Shown piece by piece: positions 35,823-43,036 of a stretch of DNA of 64,000 nucleotides (positions are counted from its first letter, which is position 1; every line of letters starts with the position of its first letter). This DNA is from Paenibacillus sp. FSL A5-0031 (GTDB lineage: Bacteria; Bacillota; Bacilli; Paenibacillales; Paenibacillaceae): the NCBI RefSeq assembly GCF_001956295.1, contig NZ_MRTD01000011.1, forward strand, positions 1 through 64,000, written 5' to 3'. A program made the position numbers and the translations under genes. Below the pieces are notes generated by a model. That model saw only the letters and a list, made by a program, of their open reading frames with translations, was not told the DNA's origin and made no database searches.

Positions 35823-35851
35823 TTGCATGCGATGTGTATTTATGGTATATT
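35823..35851 (+). promoter_or_regulatory. candidate sigma-A promoter for rpsB-tsf
   Basis: TTGCAT (35823-35828, 3 of 6), 17 bases, and TATATT (35846-35851, 5 of 6) preceded by the TGG of an extended -10. The weak -35 with an extended -10 is a common promoter type. It lies 130 bases before rpsB. Confidence 0.5.
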
Positions 35852-35887
35852 AATTCACGGTGTTAAAAACGCACGCAGGTCAATTTT

Positions 35888-35922
35888 GTCAAACGGTGCT
35901 TCCGCCCGGCGGAAGTTTTGAC
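35888..35922 (+). promoter_or_regulatory. structured 5' leader of rpsB
   Basis: An outer stem GTCAAA (35888-35893) with TTTGAC (35917-35922) encloses an inner perfect stem CTTCCGC (35899-35905) with GCGGAAG (35909-35915) and a CCG loop. A CGGTG bulge lies on the 5' side. No T run follows, so this is not a terminator. It may be a protein-binding leader for S2, by analogy with other r-protein operons; that is inference. Confidence 0.5.
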
Positions 35923-35979
35923 GAAAGATGCGACTAGCGGAGGAGCACTAAAAAAACCATTATAGGAGGTGTTGGAGAA

Positions 35980-36678
35980 ATGGCGGTTATTTCCATGAAA
36001 CAGCTACTAGAAGCTGGGGTACACTTCGGTCATCAGACTCGTCGTTGGAACCCGAAGATGGATCGTTATATCTTCACAGAAAGAAACGGGATTTACATTA
36101 TTGATTTGCAAAAAACGGTGAAAAAAGTTGACGAAGCGTACAACTTTGTTAAATCGATCGCTGCAGACGGCGGCACTATGCTGTTCGTAGGTACGAAAAA
36201 ACAAGCTCAAGATTCCGTTAAAGAAGAAGCAGAGCGTTGCGGCAACTTCTACATCAACCAACGTTGGTTGGGCGGTACTTTGACTAACTTCCAAACGATT
36301 CAAAAACGTATTGATCGTTTGAAACAACTTGAAAAATGGGCTGAGGACGGCACTTTCGAGGTTCTACCTAAGAAAGAAGTTATCATCCTTAACAAAGAAA
36401 AAGACCGTTTGGAAAAATTCCTTGGCGGTATTAAAGGAATGAAAGGTTTGCCAAGCGCGTTGTTCATTATCGACCCACGCAAAGAGCGTATTGCTGTTGC
36501 AGAAGCTCGCAAACTTGGTATCCCAATCGTTGGTATCGTTGATACGAACTGTGATCCAGACGAAATTGACTACGTAATCCCAGGTAACGATGATGCAATT
36601 CGTGCCGTTAAGTTGTTGACTTCGAAAATGGCTGATGCAATCGTTGAAGCTAACCAAGGCGAACAAACAACGGCTTAA
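35980..36678 (+). CDS. rpsB: 30S ribosomal protein S2
   Basis: Ribosomal protein of 232 residues with the family hallmarks MKQLLEAGVHFGHQTRRWNP, NQRWLGGTLTNF and DTNCDPDEIDYVIPGNDD. A strong ATAGGAGGTG site precedes the ATG. Codon use is more biased than in the flagellar genes, as expected for high expression. Followed by an attenuator-like hairpin and tsf. Confidence 0.98.
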   Translation: MAVISMKQLLEAGVHFGHQTRRWNPKMDRYIFTERNGIYIIDLQKTVKKVDEAYNFVKSIAADGGTMLFVGTKKQAQDSVKEEAERCGNFYINQRWLGGTLTNFQTIQKRIDRLKQLEKWAEDGTFEVLPKKEVIILNKEKDRLEKFLGGIKGMKGLPSALFIIDPRKERIAVAEARKLGIPIVGIVDTNCDPDEIDYVIPGNDDAIRAVKLLTSKMADAIVEANQGEQTTA

Positions 36679-36701
36679 TTTAAAGGCTTTAATTAGTCAA
36701 C

Positions 36702-36745
36702 AAAGGGTGGTCAGATGGTGATAAACCTCTCACTGCCCTTTTTTT
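36702..36745 (+). terminator. terminator-like hairpin between rpsB and tsf
   Basis: AAAGGG (36702-36707) pairs with CCCTTT (36736-36741), with inner pairing of CAG (36712-36714) to CTG (36733-36735) and further short pairs, followed by seven T residues (36739-36745). It probably ends part of the rpsB transcripts. No clear promoter was seen before tsf, so partial read-through is likely. Confidence 0.7.
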
Positions 36746-36822
36746 GAATGTAAATCACTAAAAAAACAATTAATGATTCTCGAAGCTACATAGACTTCGT
36801 GAAACCTATAGGAGGGCTTACA

Positions 36823-37473
36823 ATGGCAGTTAGTGCTAGCGCGGTAAAAGAGCTTCGTGAAAGAACTGGAGCTGGAATGCTTGATTGCAAGAAAGCTTTG
36901 GACGAAACAAACAATGACGTTGAAAAAGCAATTGCAGTACTTCGTGAAAAAGGTTTGGCGGCAGCAGCAAATAAAGCTGGTCGTATTGCAACTGAAGGCG
37001 TAGTTGAATCGTATATTCATGCAGGCGGCCGTATCGGCGTTATCGTTGAAGTAAACTGTGAAACGGATTTCGTTGCAAAAACGGATCAATTCCGTGAGTT
37101 TGCAAGAGACGTAGCTATGCAAATCGCTGCAGCTAACCCTAAATTCGTTAGCCGTGACGAGGTTTCTTCTGAAGAGCTTGAAAAAGAGCGCGAAATTTTG
37201 AAAGCTCAAGCACTTAACGAAGGCAAACCTGAAAAAATCGTTGAAAAAATGGTTGAAGGCCGTATCTCGAAATACTACGAAGAGTTCTGTCTTCTTGAGC
37301 AATCGTTCATTAAAGACCCAGACAAAACAATCTCCGTATTGCTTAACGAAAAAATCAGCAAAATTGGTGAAAACATTTCCATCCGTCGCTTCGTTCGTTA
37401 TGAGCTTGGTGAAGGTCTAGAGAAAAAAGTTGACAATTTCGTTGAAGAAGTTATGGCTCAAGTTAAACATTAA
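36823..37473 (+). CDS. tsf: translation elongation factor Ts
   Basis: Guanine nucleotide exchange factor for EF-Tu. ATG 36823 lies 6 bases after GGAGGG. The 216-residue protein has the N-terminal UBA-like domain (VKELRERTGAGMLDCKKAL) and the exchange motif TDFVAKTDQF. It is much shorter than the roughly 290-residue B. subtilis protein, lacking part of the core domain, as in other short EF-Ts such as that of Thermus. Confidence 0.97.
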   Translation: MAVSASAVKELRERTGAGMLDCKKALDETNNDVEKAIAVLREKGLAAAANKAGRIATEGVVESYIHAGGRIGVIVEVNCETDFVAKTDQFREFARDVAMQIAAANPKFVSRDEVSSEELEKEREILKAQALNEGKPEKIVEKMVEGRISKYYEEFCLLEQSFIKDPDKTISVLLNEKISKIGENISIRRFVRYELGEGLEKKVDNFVEEVMAQVKH

Positions 37474-37483
37474 TCCGAACGCA

Positions 37484-37512
37484 CAGGCGGGGCGGGGCGT
37501 CCGCCCCGCCTG
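37484..37512 (+). terminator. very stable GC hairpin after tsf
   Basis: CAGGCGGGGCGG (37484-37495) and CCGCCCCGCCTG (37501-37512) form a perfect 12-bp stem with a GGCGT loop. The downstream bases (CTTGTATG) are not a good T run, so it may act as a weak terminator or a 3'-end barrier protecting the rpsB-tsf mRNA. Confidence 0.6.
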
Positions 37513-37539
37513 CTTGTATGATTAGAACATATTTGAAGG

Positions 37540-37556
37540 ACCTCATTTACTGAGGT
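37540..37556 (+). repeat. hairpin just upstream of the pyrH ribosome site
   Basis: ACCTCA (37540-37545), loop TTTAC, TGAGGT (37551-37556) is a perfect 6-bp stem. The GAGGT in its 3' arm resembles a ribosome site and is sequestered. The preferred pyrH site (37564-37569) is just downstream. Confidence 0.45.
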
Positions 37557-37576
37557 GCATGATGGAGGTATTAACG

Positions 37577-38305
37577 TTGGAGCATCCTGTGTATAAACGT
37601 ATCGTTTTGAAAGTAAGCGGTGAATCATTGTCTGGTCAGGAAGGTTATGGCATTGAAGCGACGGTCATATCTTCGATTGCTGATCAGGTGAAGGAAGTCG
37701 TAGCACTTGGCATAGAAGTAGCCATCGTTGTCGGAGGCGGCAACATTTGGCGTGGAATTGCAGGTTCTGCAAAAGGCATAGACCGTGCAACAGCTGATTA
37801 CATGGGAATGCTGGCTACTCTTATGAATTCACTTGCACTTCAAGATGCACTGGAACAAATCGATGTACCTACTCGCGTACAAACATCGATCGCGATGCAA
37901 CAAATCGCTGAACCGTACATCAGACGTCGTGCTATCCGTCATTTGGAAAAAGGACGCGTCGTTATCTTTGCTGCAGGAACTGGTAATCCGTTTTTCTCAA
38001 CAGATACAACAGCAGCGCTTCGCGCAGCTGAGATCGAAGCAGAAGTAATATTAATGGCGAAAAACAAAGTGGATGGCGTATATTCTGCTGATCCATTTAA
38101 AGATAGCACAGCTGAGAAATTTGAGGAGCTTACATACCTCGACATGCTTAACCGTAATCTAGGCGTAATGGATTCAACCGCAGCTTCACTTTGCATGGAT
38201 AATAATATTCCTCTTATCGTATTTGCGATTACAGAGAAAGGGAATATTAAACGCGTCGTGCTGGGTGAGAAAATCGGAACGATAGTGAGAGGAAGTGCGA
38301 AATAA
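37577..38305 (+). CDS. pyrH: UMP kinase
   Basis: Phosphorylates UMP to UDP in pyrimidine synthesis. TTG 37577 with GGAGGT 7 bases upstream gives MEHPVYKRIVLKVSGESL, which aligns with the start of the B. subtilis enzyme; the ATG at 37559 has its GAGGTG too close. The 242-residue product has the amino-acid-kinase motifs VVGGGNIWRG and STDTTAALRAAE. Its stop overlaps the frr start by one base. Confidence 0.95.
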   Translation: MEHPVYKRIVLKVSGESLSGQEGYGIEATVISSIADQVKEVVALGIEVAIVVGGGNIWRGIAGSAKGIDRATADYMGMLATLMNSLALQDALEQIDVPTRVQTSIAMQQIAEPYIRRRAIRHLEKGRVVIFAAGTGNPFFSTDTTAALRAAEIEAEVILMAKNKVDGVYSADPFKDSTAEKFEELTYLDMLNRNLGVMDSTAASLCMDNNIPLIVFAITEKGNIKRVVLGEKIGTIVRGSAK

Positions 38306-38859
38306 TGCCACAAGAGCTGAAAAAAAACGCAGAAGAACGTATGGATAAAGCGATTTCCGCGCTAAAACGTGATTTGTCGTCTTTGCGCGCTGGTAAAGCT
38401 AATTCATCTTTGCTTGACCGTATTCAAGTGGAATACTACGGCGCAATGACGCCTGTCAATCAACTTGCTAACATCAGTACGCCAGACTCTCGTACGTTGT
38501 TCATTCAACCATGGGACAAATCGTCGATGGCGGCAATCGAGAAAGCGATTATGAAATCGGATCTTGGACTAACACCTTCCAATGACGGTGCATCGATTCG
38601 TCTTTCTATCCCACCGCTTACAGAAGAGCGCCGGGCAGAGCTTGTGAAAACTTCGAAAAAGCTTGGCGAAGATGCAAAAGTAGCTATTCGCAATATTCGT
38701 CGGGATGCTAATGACAGCGTGAAAAAACTTGAGAAAACAACAATTTCTGAAGATGAATCACGTGGTCACCAAGAGGATATTCAGAAGGCAACTGATAAAT
38801 TTATTGCTGAAGTAGATAAAGTGCTTGTTGCCAAAGAAAAAGAAATTATGGAAGTATAA
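38305..38859 (+). CDS. frr: ribosome recycling factor
   Basis: Splits post-termination ribosomes with EF-G. The 184-residue protein has the standard RRF features: LKRDLSSLRAGKANSSLLD, then LTPSNDGASIRLSIPPLTEERR and AIRNIRRDAND. Length is typical. One-base overlap with pyrH suggests coupling. Confidence 0.97.
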   Translation: MPQELKKNAEERMDKAISALKRDLSSLRAGKANSSLLDRIQVEYYGAMTPVNQLANISTPDSRTLFIQPWDKSSMAAIEKAIMKSDLGLTPSNDGASIRLSIPPLTEERRAELVKTSKKLGEDAKVAIRNIRRDANDSVKKLEKTTISEDESRGHQEDIQKATDKFIAEVDKVLVAKEKEIMEV

Positions 38860-38870
38860 TAATCTCTGGG

Positions 38871-38888
38871 CCCCTCCGATAGGTGGGG
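38871..38888 (+). repeat. hairpin between frr and uppS
   Basis: CCCCTCC (38871-38877) and GGTGGGG (38882-38888) pair with one T-T mismatch around a GATA loop, followed by TTTGGTTTTG. It could be a weak terminator or an RNA 3'-end element between the translation genes and uppS. Confidence 0.4.
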
Positions 38889-38920
38889 TTTGGTTTTGAT
38901 TTCGGTTGGGAGGAAGTAAG

Positions 38921-39685
38921 ATGATCGAGCGACTTTGGGCCAAATTAGGCAAATCGTCCTTACAGCCGACTGATTCTGTGGCCTCAGAAAATGTGCCTGA
39001 GCATGTTGCAATTATAATGGATGGGAACGGCCGTTGGGCTAAAGATCGTGGATTGCCACGTATGGCTGGTCATCATTCCGGCATGAAAGCGGTCAAACGT
39101 ATTACCATTGCAGCGGATCGGTTAGGCGTCAAATATTTGACGTTATATGCGTTTTCAACGGAAAACTGGAAGAGACCTAAAGCTGAAGTGGATTTTCTTA
39201 TGAAGCTTCCGCAGCAATTTCTTGAAATTGAATTAGAAGAATTGATAGCCAACAACGTGCAGGTTCGCATGATGGGGCATAAAGAGGATTTGCCTTCATT
39301 TACGATCAGTGCAGTTGAAGAAGCCATTATAAAGACCGCTAACAATACAGGGCTAGTTCTAAACTTTGCCTTAAACTATGGAAGCCGTAAGGAAATGCTT
39401 GAAGCTGTGAAAAGCATCGCATCAGAGGTTCAGCAAGGAAATCTTGCAATCGACGATATCGATGATAAAGTAATGGCTGATCGTTTGCTTACAAGTGGAT
39501 TGCCCGATCCAGATTTGCTCATTCGTACAAGCGGTGAATTGCGTTTAAGTAATTTTATGATGTGGCAGCTTGCTTATAGTGAATTGTGGTTTACGGATGT
39601 GTATTGGCCTGAATTTACGGAAGCGCATTTTCAAGAAGCGATTTTGGAGTATCAGCGCCGCGCGCGTCGATATGGTGGATTGTAG
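38921..39685 (+). CDS. uppS: undecaprenyl diphosphate synthase
   Basis: cis-prenyltransferase making the C55 lipid carrier for cell-wall synthesis. ATG 38921 lies 6 bases after GGGAGGA; the earlier in-frame start at 38906 overlaps that site. The 254-residue product has the catalytic Asp (D34) in IIMDGNGRWA, FSTENWKRP, and the C-terminal RTSGELRLSNFMMWQ segment. Confidence 0.97.
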   Translation: MIERLWAKLGKSSLQPTDSVASENVPEHVAIIMDGNGRWAKDRGLPRMAGHHSGMKAVKRITIAADRLGVKYLTLYAFSTENWKRPKAEVDFLMKLPQQFLEIELEELIANNVQVRMMGHKEDLPSFTISAVEEAIIKTANNTGLVLNFALNYGSRKEMLEAVKSIASEVQQGNLAIDDIDDKVMADRLLTSGLPDPDLLIRTSGELRLSNFMMWQLAYSELWFTDVYWPEFTEAHFQEAILEYQRRARRYGGL

Positions 39686-39712
39686 CTTCAAGCGACGGAG
39701 TGTGACTTTTCA

Positions 39713-40507
39713 TTGAGACAACGATTGATTACTGGAATTGTAGCAGGTGCAGGCTTCATAGGTTTAACAATAGCAGGCGGATGGTTGTATACAACTCTCC
39801 TCGTATTGCTAGCTATTATTGGTTTTACTGAATATGCGCGAATGAATGGTGTAGCATGGTCGCATCCGTCAACTTTGCTCGGATATGCGGGTGTGCTACT
39901 GTTTGTGCTTCCATGGTCTGATTGGGGAATTGTTATTCCATCTTTCCTGACTATTGTTTGGATGCTGGCCTTCTTGCTGCTTGCCCTAACCGTGATTACC
40001 AAAAATAAAACGACAATTGATGGCGCCGCACTTATGTTGCTAGGCGCTTTATATGTAGGTTACGGCTTTTCAGCAATGGGCGAAGCTCGTCAAATTGAGG
40101 AGCATGGCCTAATGTGGACGTTTTTGTCCTTTGGCTGCATTTGGGCTTCGGATATCGGTGCTTATTTTACTGGACGAGCCATTGGGAAAACGAAGCTATG
40201 GCCTTCAATCAGCCCGAACAAAACGATCGAAGGCGCCTTAGGCGGCGTTTTGTTATCCTTAATCGTATCGGCTGTATTCGCACTTACAATGCCCGATTTT
40301 ATTGATTTGCCAAAGGCTTTGCTAATCGGTTTAATTGCCGCTGTAGCTGGACAGTTTGGGGATTTGATTCAATCTGCTTATAAACGTGTGAGAGATATAA
40401 AGGATACAGGTACGCTTCTGCCAGGACATGGCGGAGTGCTGGACCGATGCGATAGCTGGCTAATCGTGTTTCCACTGTTAGTGCTTACCGGGCTGCTGCC
40501 TGTATAA
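39713..40507 (+). CDS. cdsA: phosphatidate cytidylyltransferase
   Basis: Integral membrane enzyme forming CDP-diacylglycerol from phosphatidic acid and CTP. The 264-residue protein has several membrane helices and the family signature KRVRDIKDTG then LPGHGGVLDRCDS near the C-terminus, with SPNKTIEGALGG before it. TTG 39713 follows ACGGAGTG. Placed between uppS and dxr as in B. subtilis. Confidence 0.95.
   Translation: MRQRLITGIVAGAGFIGLTIAGGWLYTTLLVLLAIIGFTEYARMNGVAWSHPSTLLGYAGVLLFVLPWSDWGIVIPSFLTIVWMLAFLLLALTVITKNKTTIDGAALMLLGALYVGYGFSAMGEARQIEEHGLMWTFLSFGCIWASDIGAYFTGRAIGKTKLWPSISPNKTIEGALGGVLLSLIVSAVFALTMPDFIDLPKALLIGLIAAVAGQFGDLIQSAYKRVRDIKDTGTLLPGHGGVLDRCDSWLIVFPLLVLTGLLPV
40217..40254 (+). 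repeat. nested inverted repeat inside cdsA
   Basis: AACAAAACG (40217-40225) and CGTTTTGTT (40246-40254) are perfect complements, with an inner CGCC-TTA-GGCG hairpin. It lies in the conserved SPNKTIEGALGG coding segment, which limits how much can be read into it. Confidence 0.4.
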
Positions 40508-40523
40508 GTCAGGAGGATTTTGT

Positions 40524-41663
40524 GTGAAAAAAATAAGTATATTAGGTTCGACAGGTTCAGTCGGAACACAAACGCTGGACGTTATTGCCCATGATCCTGA
40601 TCGTTATCAGGTTGTTGGCTTGTCCGCTGGTGCGAATGTCGATTTGATTATAGAGCAAGCCAAACAATTTAAACCTTCGCTCGTTAGCTTGGCTTCCAAA
40701 GCAGACGCAGAAGCCGCTCGTCCCCATATGCCGCCTGGAACAAAGGTTGTCTATGGCGAAGAAGGACTTGTTGAAGTAGCCGCTGGGACGGACGCTGATG
40801 TCGTTGTGACAGCAATTATGGGAAGCAGAGGGCTGCCGGCAACATTGGCGGCGATTGATGCGGGGAAAATGATTGGTTTGGCGAACAAAGAGACACTCGT
40901 AACGGCAGGTCATATCGTAATGGAACGTGCGAAAGAGCGCGGAGTATCGATTTTGCCGATAGACAGTGAACATTCCGCGATTTTTCAATGCTTAAACGGC
41001 GAAGATCGCAAATCTATCAATCAAATTACATTAACAGCCTCCGGCGGCTCCTTTCGTGATCGCACAAGAGAACAGCTTGAGGGTGTAACCGTAGCTGAGG
41101 CGCTAAATCATCCCAATTGGTCGATGGGCGCAAAAATTACGATTGATTCAGCGACTATGGTTAATAAAGGGCTAGAAGTTATTGAGGCAAGATGGCTGTT
41201 CGATGTTACATACGATCAAATAGGTGTCATTATTCATCCGGAGAGCATCATTCATTCTTATGTGGAGTTTACCGATCACAGCATAATCGCGCAGCTTGGA
41301 ATGCCGGATATGCGAGTACCGATTCAATATGCGTTGTCATATCCGCAGCGGAATGTAACCCCGACAAGCAGGCTGAACCTGGCACAAATCGGAAAGCTGC
41401 ATTTTCGCGAGATGGATTTTGAAAGATATCCATGTCTAAGGCTGGCATTCGAGTGTGGGAAGCTAGGTCAATCAGCTCCTGCAGTTTATAATGCAGCAAA
41501 CGAGGTTGCGGTGGCACGGTTTTTGAAAGGTGAAATTACGTTTCTTGACATTGAACGGATATTGGAAATGGTCGTTGGCAAGCACGAAGCAGCTGATATC
41601 AATGATTTGCAGATGATCTCAGAAGTGGACGCTTGGGCAAGACAGCTGGCCCAATCCGTATAA
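40524..41663 (+). CDS. dxr: 1-deoxy-D-xylulose 5-phosphate reductoisomerase
   Basis: Second step of the MEP isoprenoid pathway, which feeds uppS. The 379-residue protein has the NADPH motif GSTGSVGTQTLD (about 8-19), the active-site segment LPIDSEHSAIFQ, and the SGGSFRD loop. GTG 40524 lies 7 bases after AGGAGG. Length and motifs are normal. Confidence 0.97.
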   Translation: MKKISILGSTGSVGTQTLDVIAHDPDRYQVVGLSAGANVDLIIEQAKQFKPSLVSLASKADAEAARPHMPPGTKVVYGEEGLVEVAAGTDADVVVTAIMGSRGLPATLAAIDAGKMIGLANKETLVTAGHIVMERAKERGVSILPIDSEHSAIFQCLNGEDRKSINQITLTASGGSFRDRTREQLEGVTVAEALNHPNWSMGAKITIDSATMVNKGLEVIEARWLFDVTYDQIGVIIHPESIIHSYVEFTDHSIIAQLGMPDMRVPIQYALSYPQRNVTPTSRLNLAQIGKLHFREMDFERYPCLRLAFECGKLGQSAPAVYNAANEVAVARFLKGEITFLDIERILEMVVGKHEAADINDLQMISEVDAWARQLAQSV

Positions 41664-41685
41664 TATCGGTTAAATTCCGGTTCTC

Positions 41686-41713
41686 TTGTATCGGACGGGA
41701 GAATAATGATAAT
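41686..41713 (+). promoter_or_regulatory. possible promoter before rseP
   Basis: TTGTAT (41686-41691, 3 of 6), 16 bases, and GATAAT (41708-41713, 5 of 6). It lies about 40 bases before the rseP start in an 88-base gap. The -35 is weak. Confidence 0.3.
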
Positions 41714-41751
41714 CTATGTACAGGCCGTAACGAACAGGAGGCTTCAGCTTA

Positions 41752-43026
41752 ATGCACATGATTCAAGTTGTTTTCTTGACCATACTCGTTTTTTTCGTGA
41801 TCGTAACGATCCATGAATGGGGTCATTACTATTTCGCAAAACGCGCAGGCATATTGGTGCGAGAATTCGCAATTGGCTTCGGGCCGAAGCTTTTTTCGGT
41901 AAAACGTGGCGAGACGAGATATACGCTTCGATTAATACCTGCCGGCGGTTTCGTTCGAATGGCGGGAGAAGATCCAGAAATTGTTGATGTCCAGCCCGGT
42001 CAAACGATCGCGGTTCGTCTGAAAGACAATAAAGTGACTAGACTTTATTTGGATCGTCTTGATGACCGCAGCGGTGTTATTCGCGGAGAAATCGTTGCCA
42101 TCGATCTTGAGCGCAAGCTATCTGTTACACTTGACGTAGAAGGGGAAAACGAGATTTTCTCGGTACACCCTACTGCTTTGATGATCACAAAAGGCAAAGA
42201 AACACAAATCGCGCCGCTTGACAGACAATTTGGCAGTAAAACAGTAGCGCAGCGTGCACTTGCTATTTTTGCTGGCCCTATGATGAACTTTGTGCTCGCA
42301 TTTGTATTGTTTGCTACCTACATTCAGCTAGCAGGTGTTCCTGTTGAGTCTCCTGATAAGCTGCTTGTTAATGAAATATCAGAAGGCATGCCAGCTGATA
42401 AAGTAGATTTGAAAAAGGGCGATGTCATCGATGCTGTCAACGGGATCAAAATCGGAGCTGATTTTGATAAAATGATCGCGATTATCGGTAAATCACCGAA
42501 TGTTCCTGTTAAAATGGATATTATTCGTGACGGCAAAGCTCAGCAGGTTGTTATAACACCTGAACCGAACAAAGAGGGTGTAGGCAAGGTTGGGATCAGT
42601 GCGGCATTGCCAACACGTCCGGCTACTTTCTCTGAAACGTTCACAGGCGCAGGCAAGCTCATGAAAAATATGACAGTAAGCATTTTTGAAGGCTTCAAGA
42701 AGCTTATTTTCGGAGAGTTCAAGCTTGATGATCTTGGCGGACCTGTGCGAACAGCAGAAGTAACGAGCCAGATTGCTCAGCAAGGCATTGCACAGTTAAC
42801 ATCTTGGACAGCGCTGCTAAGCTTGTATTTAGGAATATTTAATTTGCTGCCGATTCCTGCCCTTGATGGAAGCCGCCTCATATTCCTCGGAATTGAAGCG
42901 ATTAGACGTCGGCCGATTGATCCGAACCGTGAGAGCATGGTACATTTTGTCGGTTTCGCGCTCATCATGTTATTAATGCTCGTAGTAACTTATAATGATA
43001 TTTTACGATTGGTAAAAGGGGAGTAA
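41752..43026 (+). CDS. rseP: site-2 membrane metalloprotease RseP (RasP)
   Basis: Intramembrane zinc protease that cleaves anti-sigma factors and signal peptide remnants. The 424-residue protein has the zinc motif HEWGH (residues 21-25), one PDZ domain (around EGMPADKVDLKKGDVIDAVNG), and the C-terminal third zinc-ligand segment LPIPALDGSRL in a membrane helix. AGGAGG precedes ATG 41752. The order dxr-rseP-proS-polC is that of B. subtilis. Confidence 0.96.
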   Translation: MHMIQVVFLTILVFFVIVTIHEWGHYYFAKRAGILVREFAIGFGPKLFSVKRGETRYTLRLIPAGGFVRMAGEDPEIVDVQPGQTIAVRLKDNKVTRLYLDRLDDRSGVIRGEIVAIDLERKLSVTLDVEGENEIFSVHPTALMITKGKETQIAPLDRQFGSKTVAQRALAIFAGPMMNFVLAFVLFATYIQLAGVPVESPDKLLVNEISEGMPADKVDLKKGDVIDAVNGIKIGADFDKMIAIIGKSPNVPVKMDIIRDGKAQQVVITPEPNKEGVGKVGISAALPTRPATFSETFTGAGKLMKNMTVSIFEGFKKLIFGEFKLDDLGGPVRTAEVTSQIAQQGIAQLTSWTALLSLYLGIFNLLPIPALDGSRLIFLGIEAIRRRPIDPNRESMVHFVGFALIMLLMLVVTYNDILRLVKGE

Positions 43027-43036
43027 ATAGTCGCTT

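Noticed and set aside
36255..36270. 16-base perfect palindrome CAACCAACGTTGGTTG in rpsB
   Set aside because: It encodes the universally conserved NQRWLGG motif of S2, so protein constraint plus preferred codons explains it.
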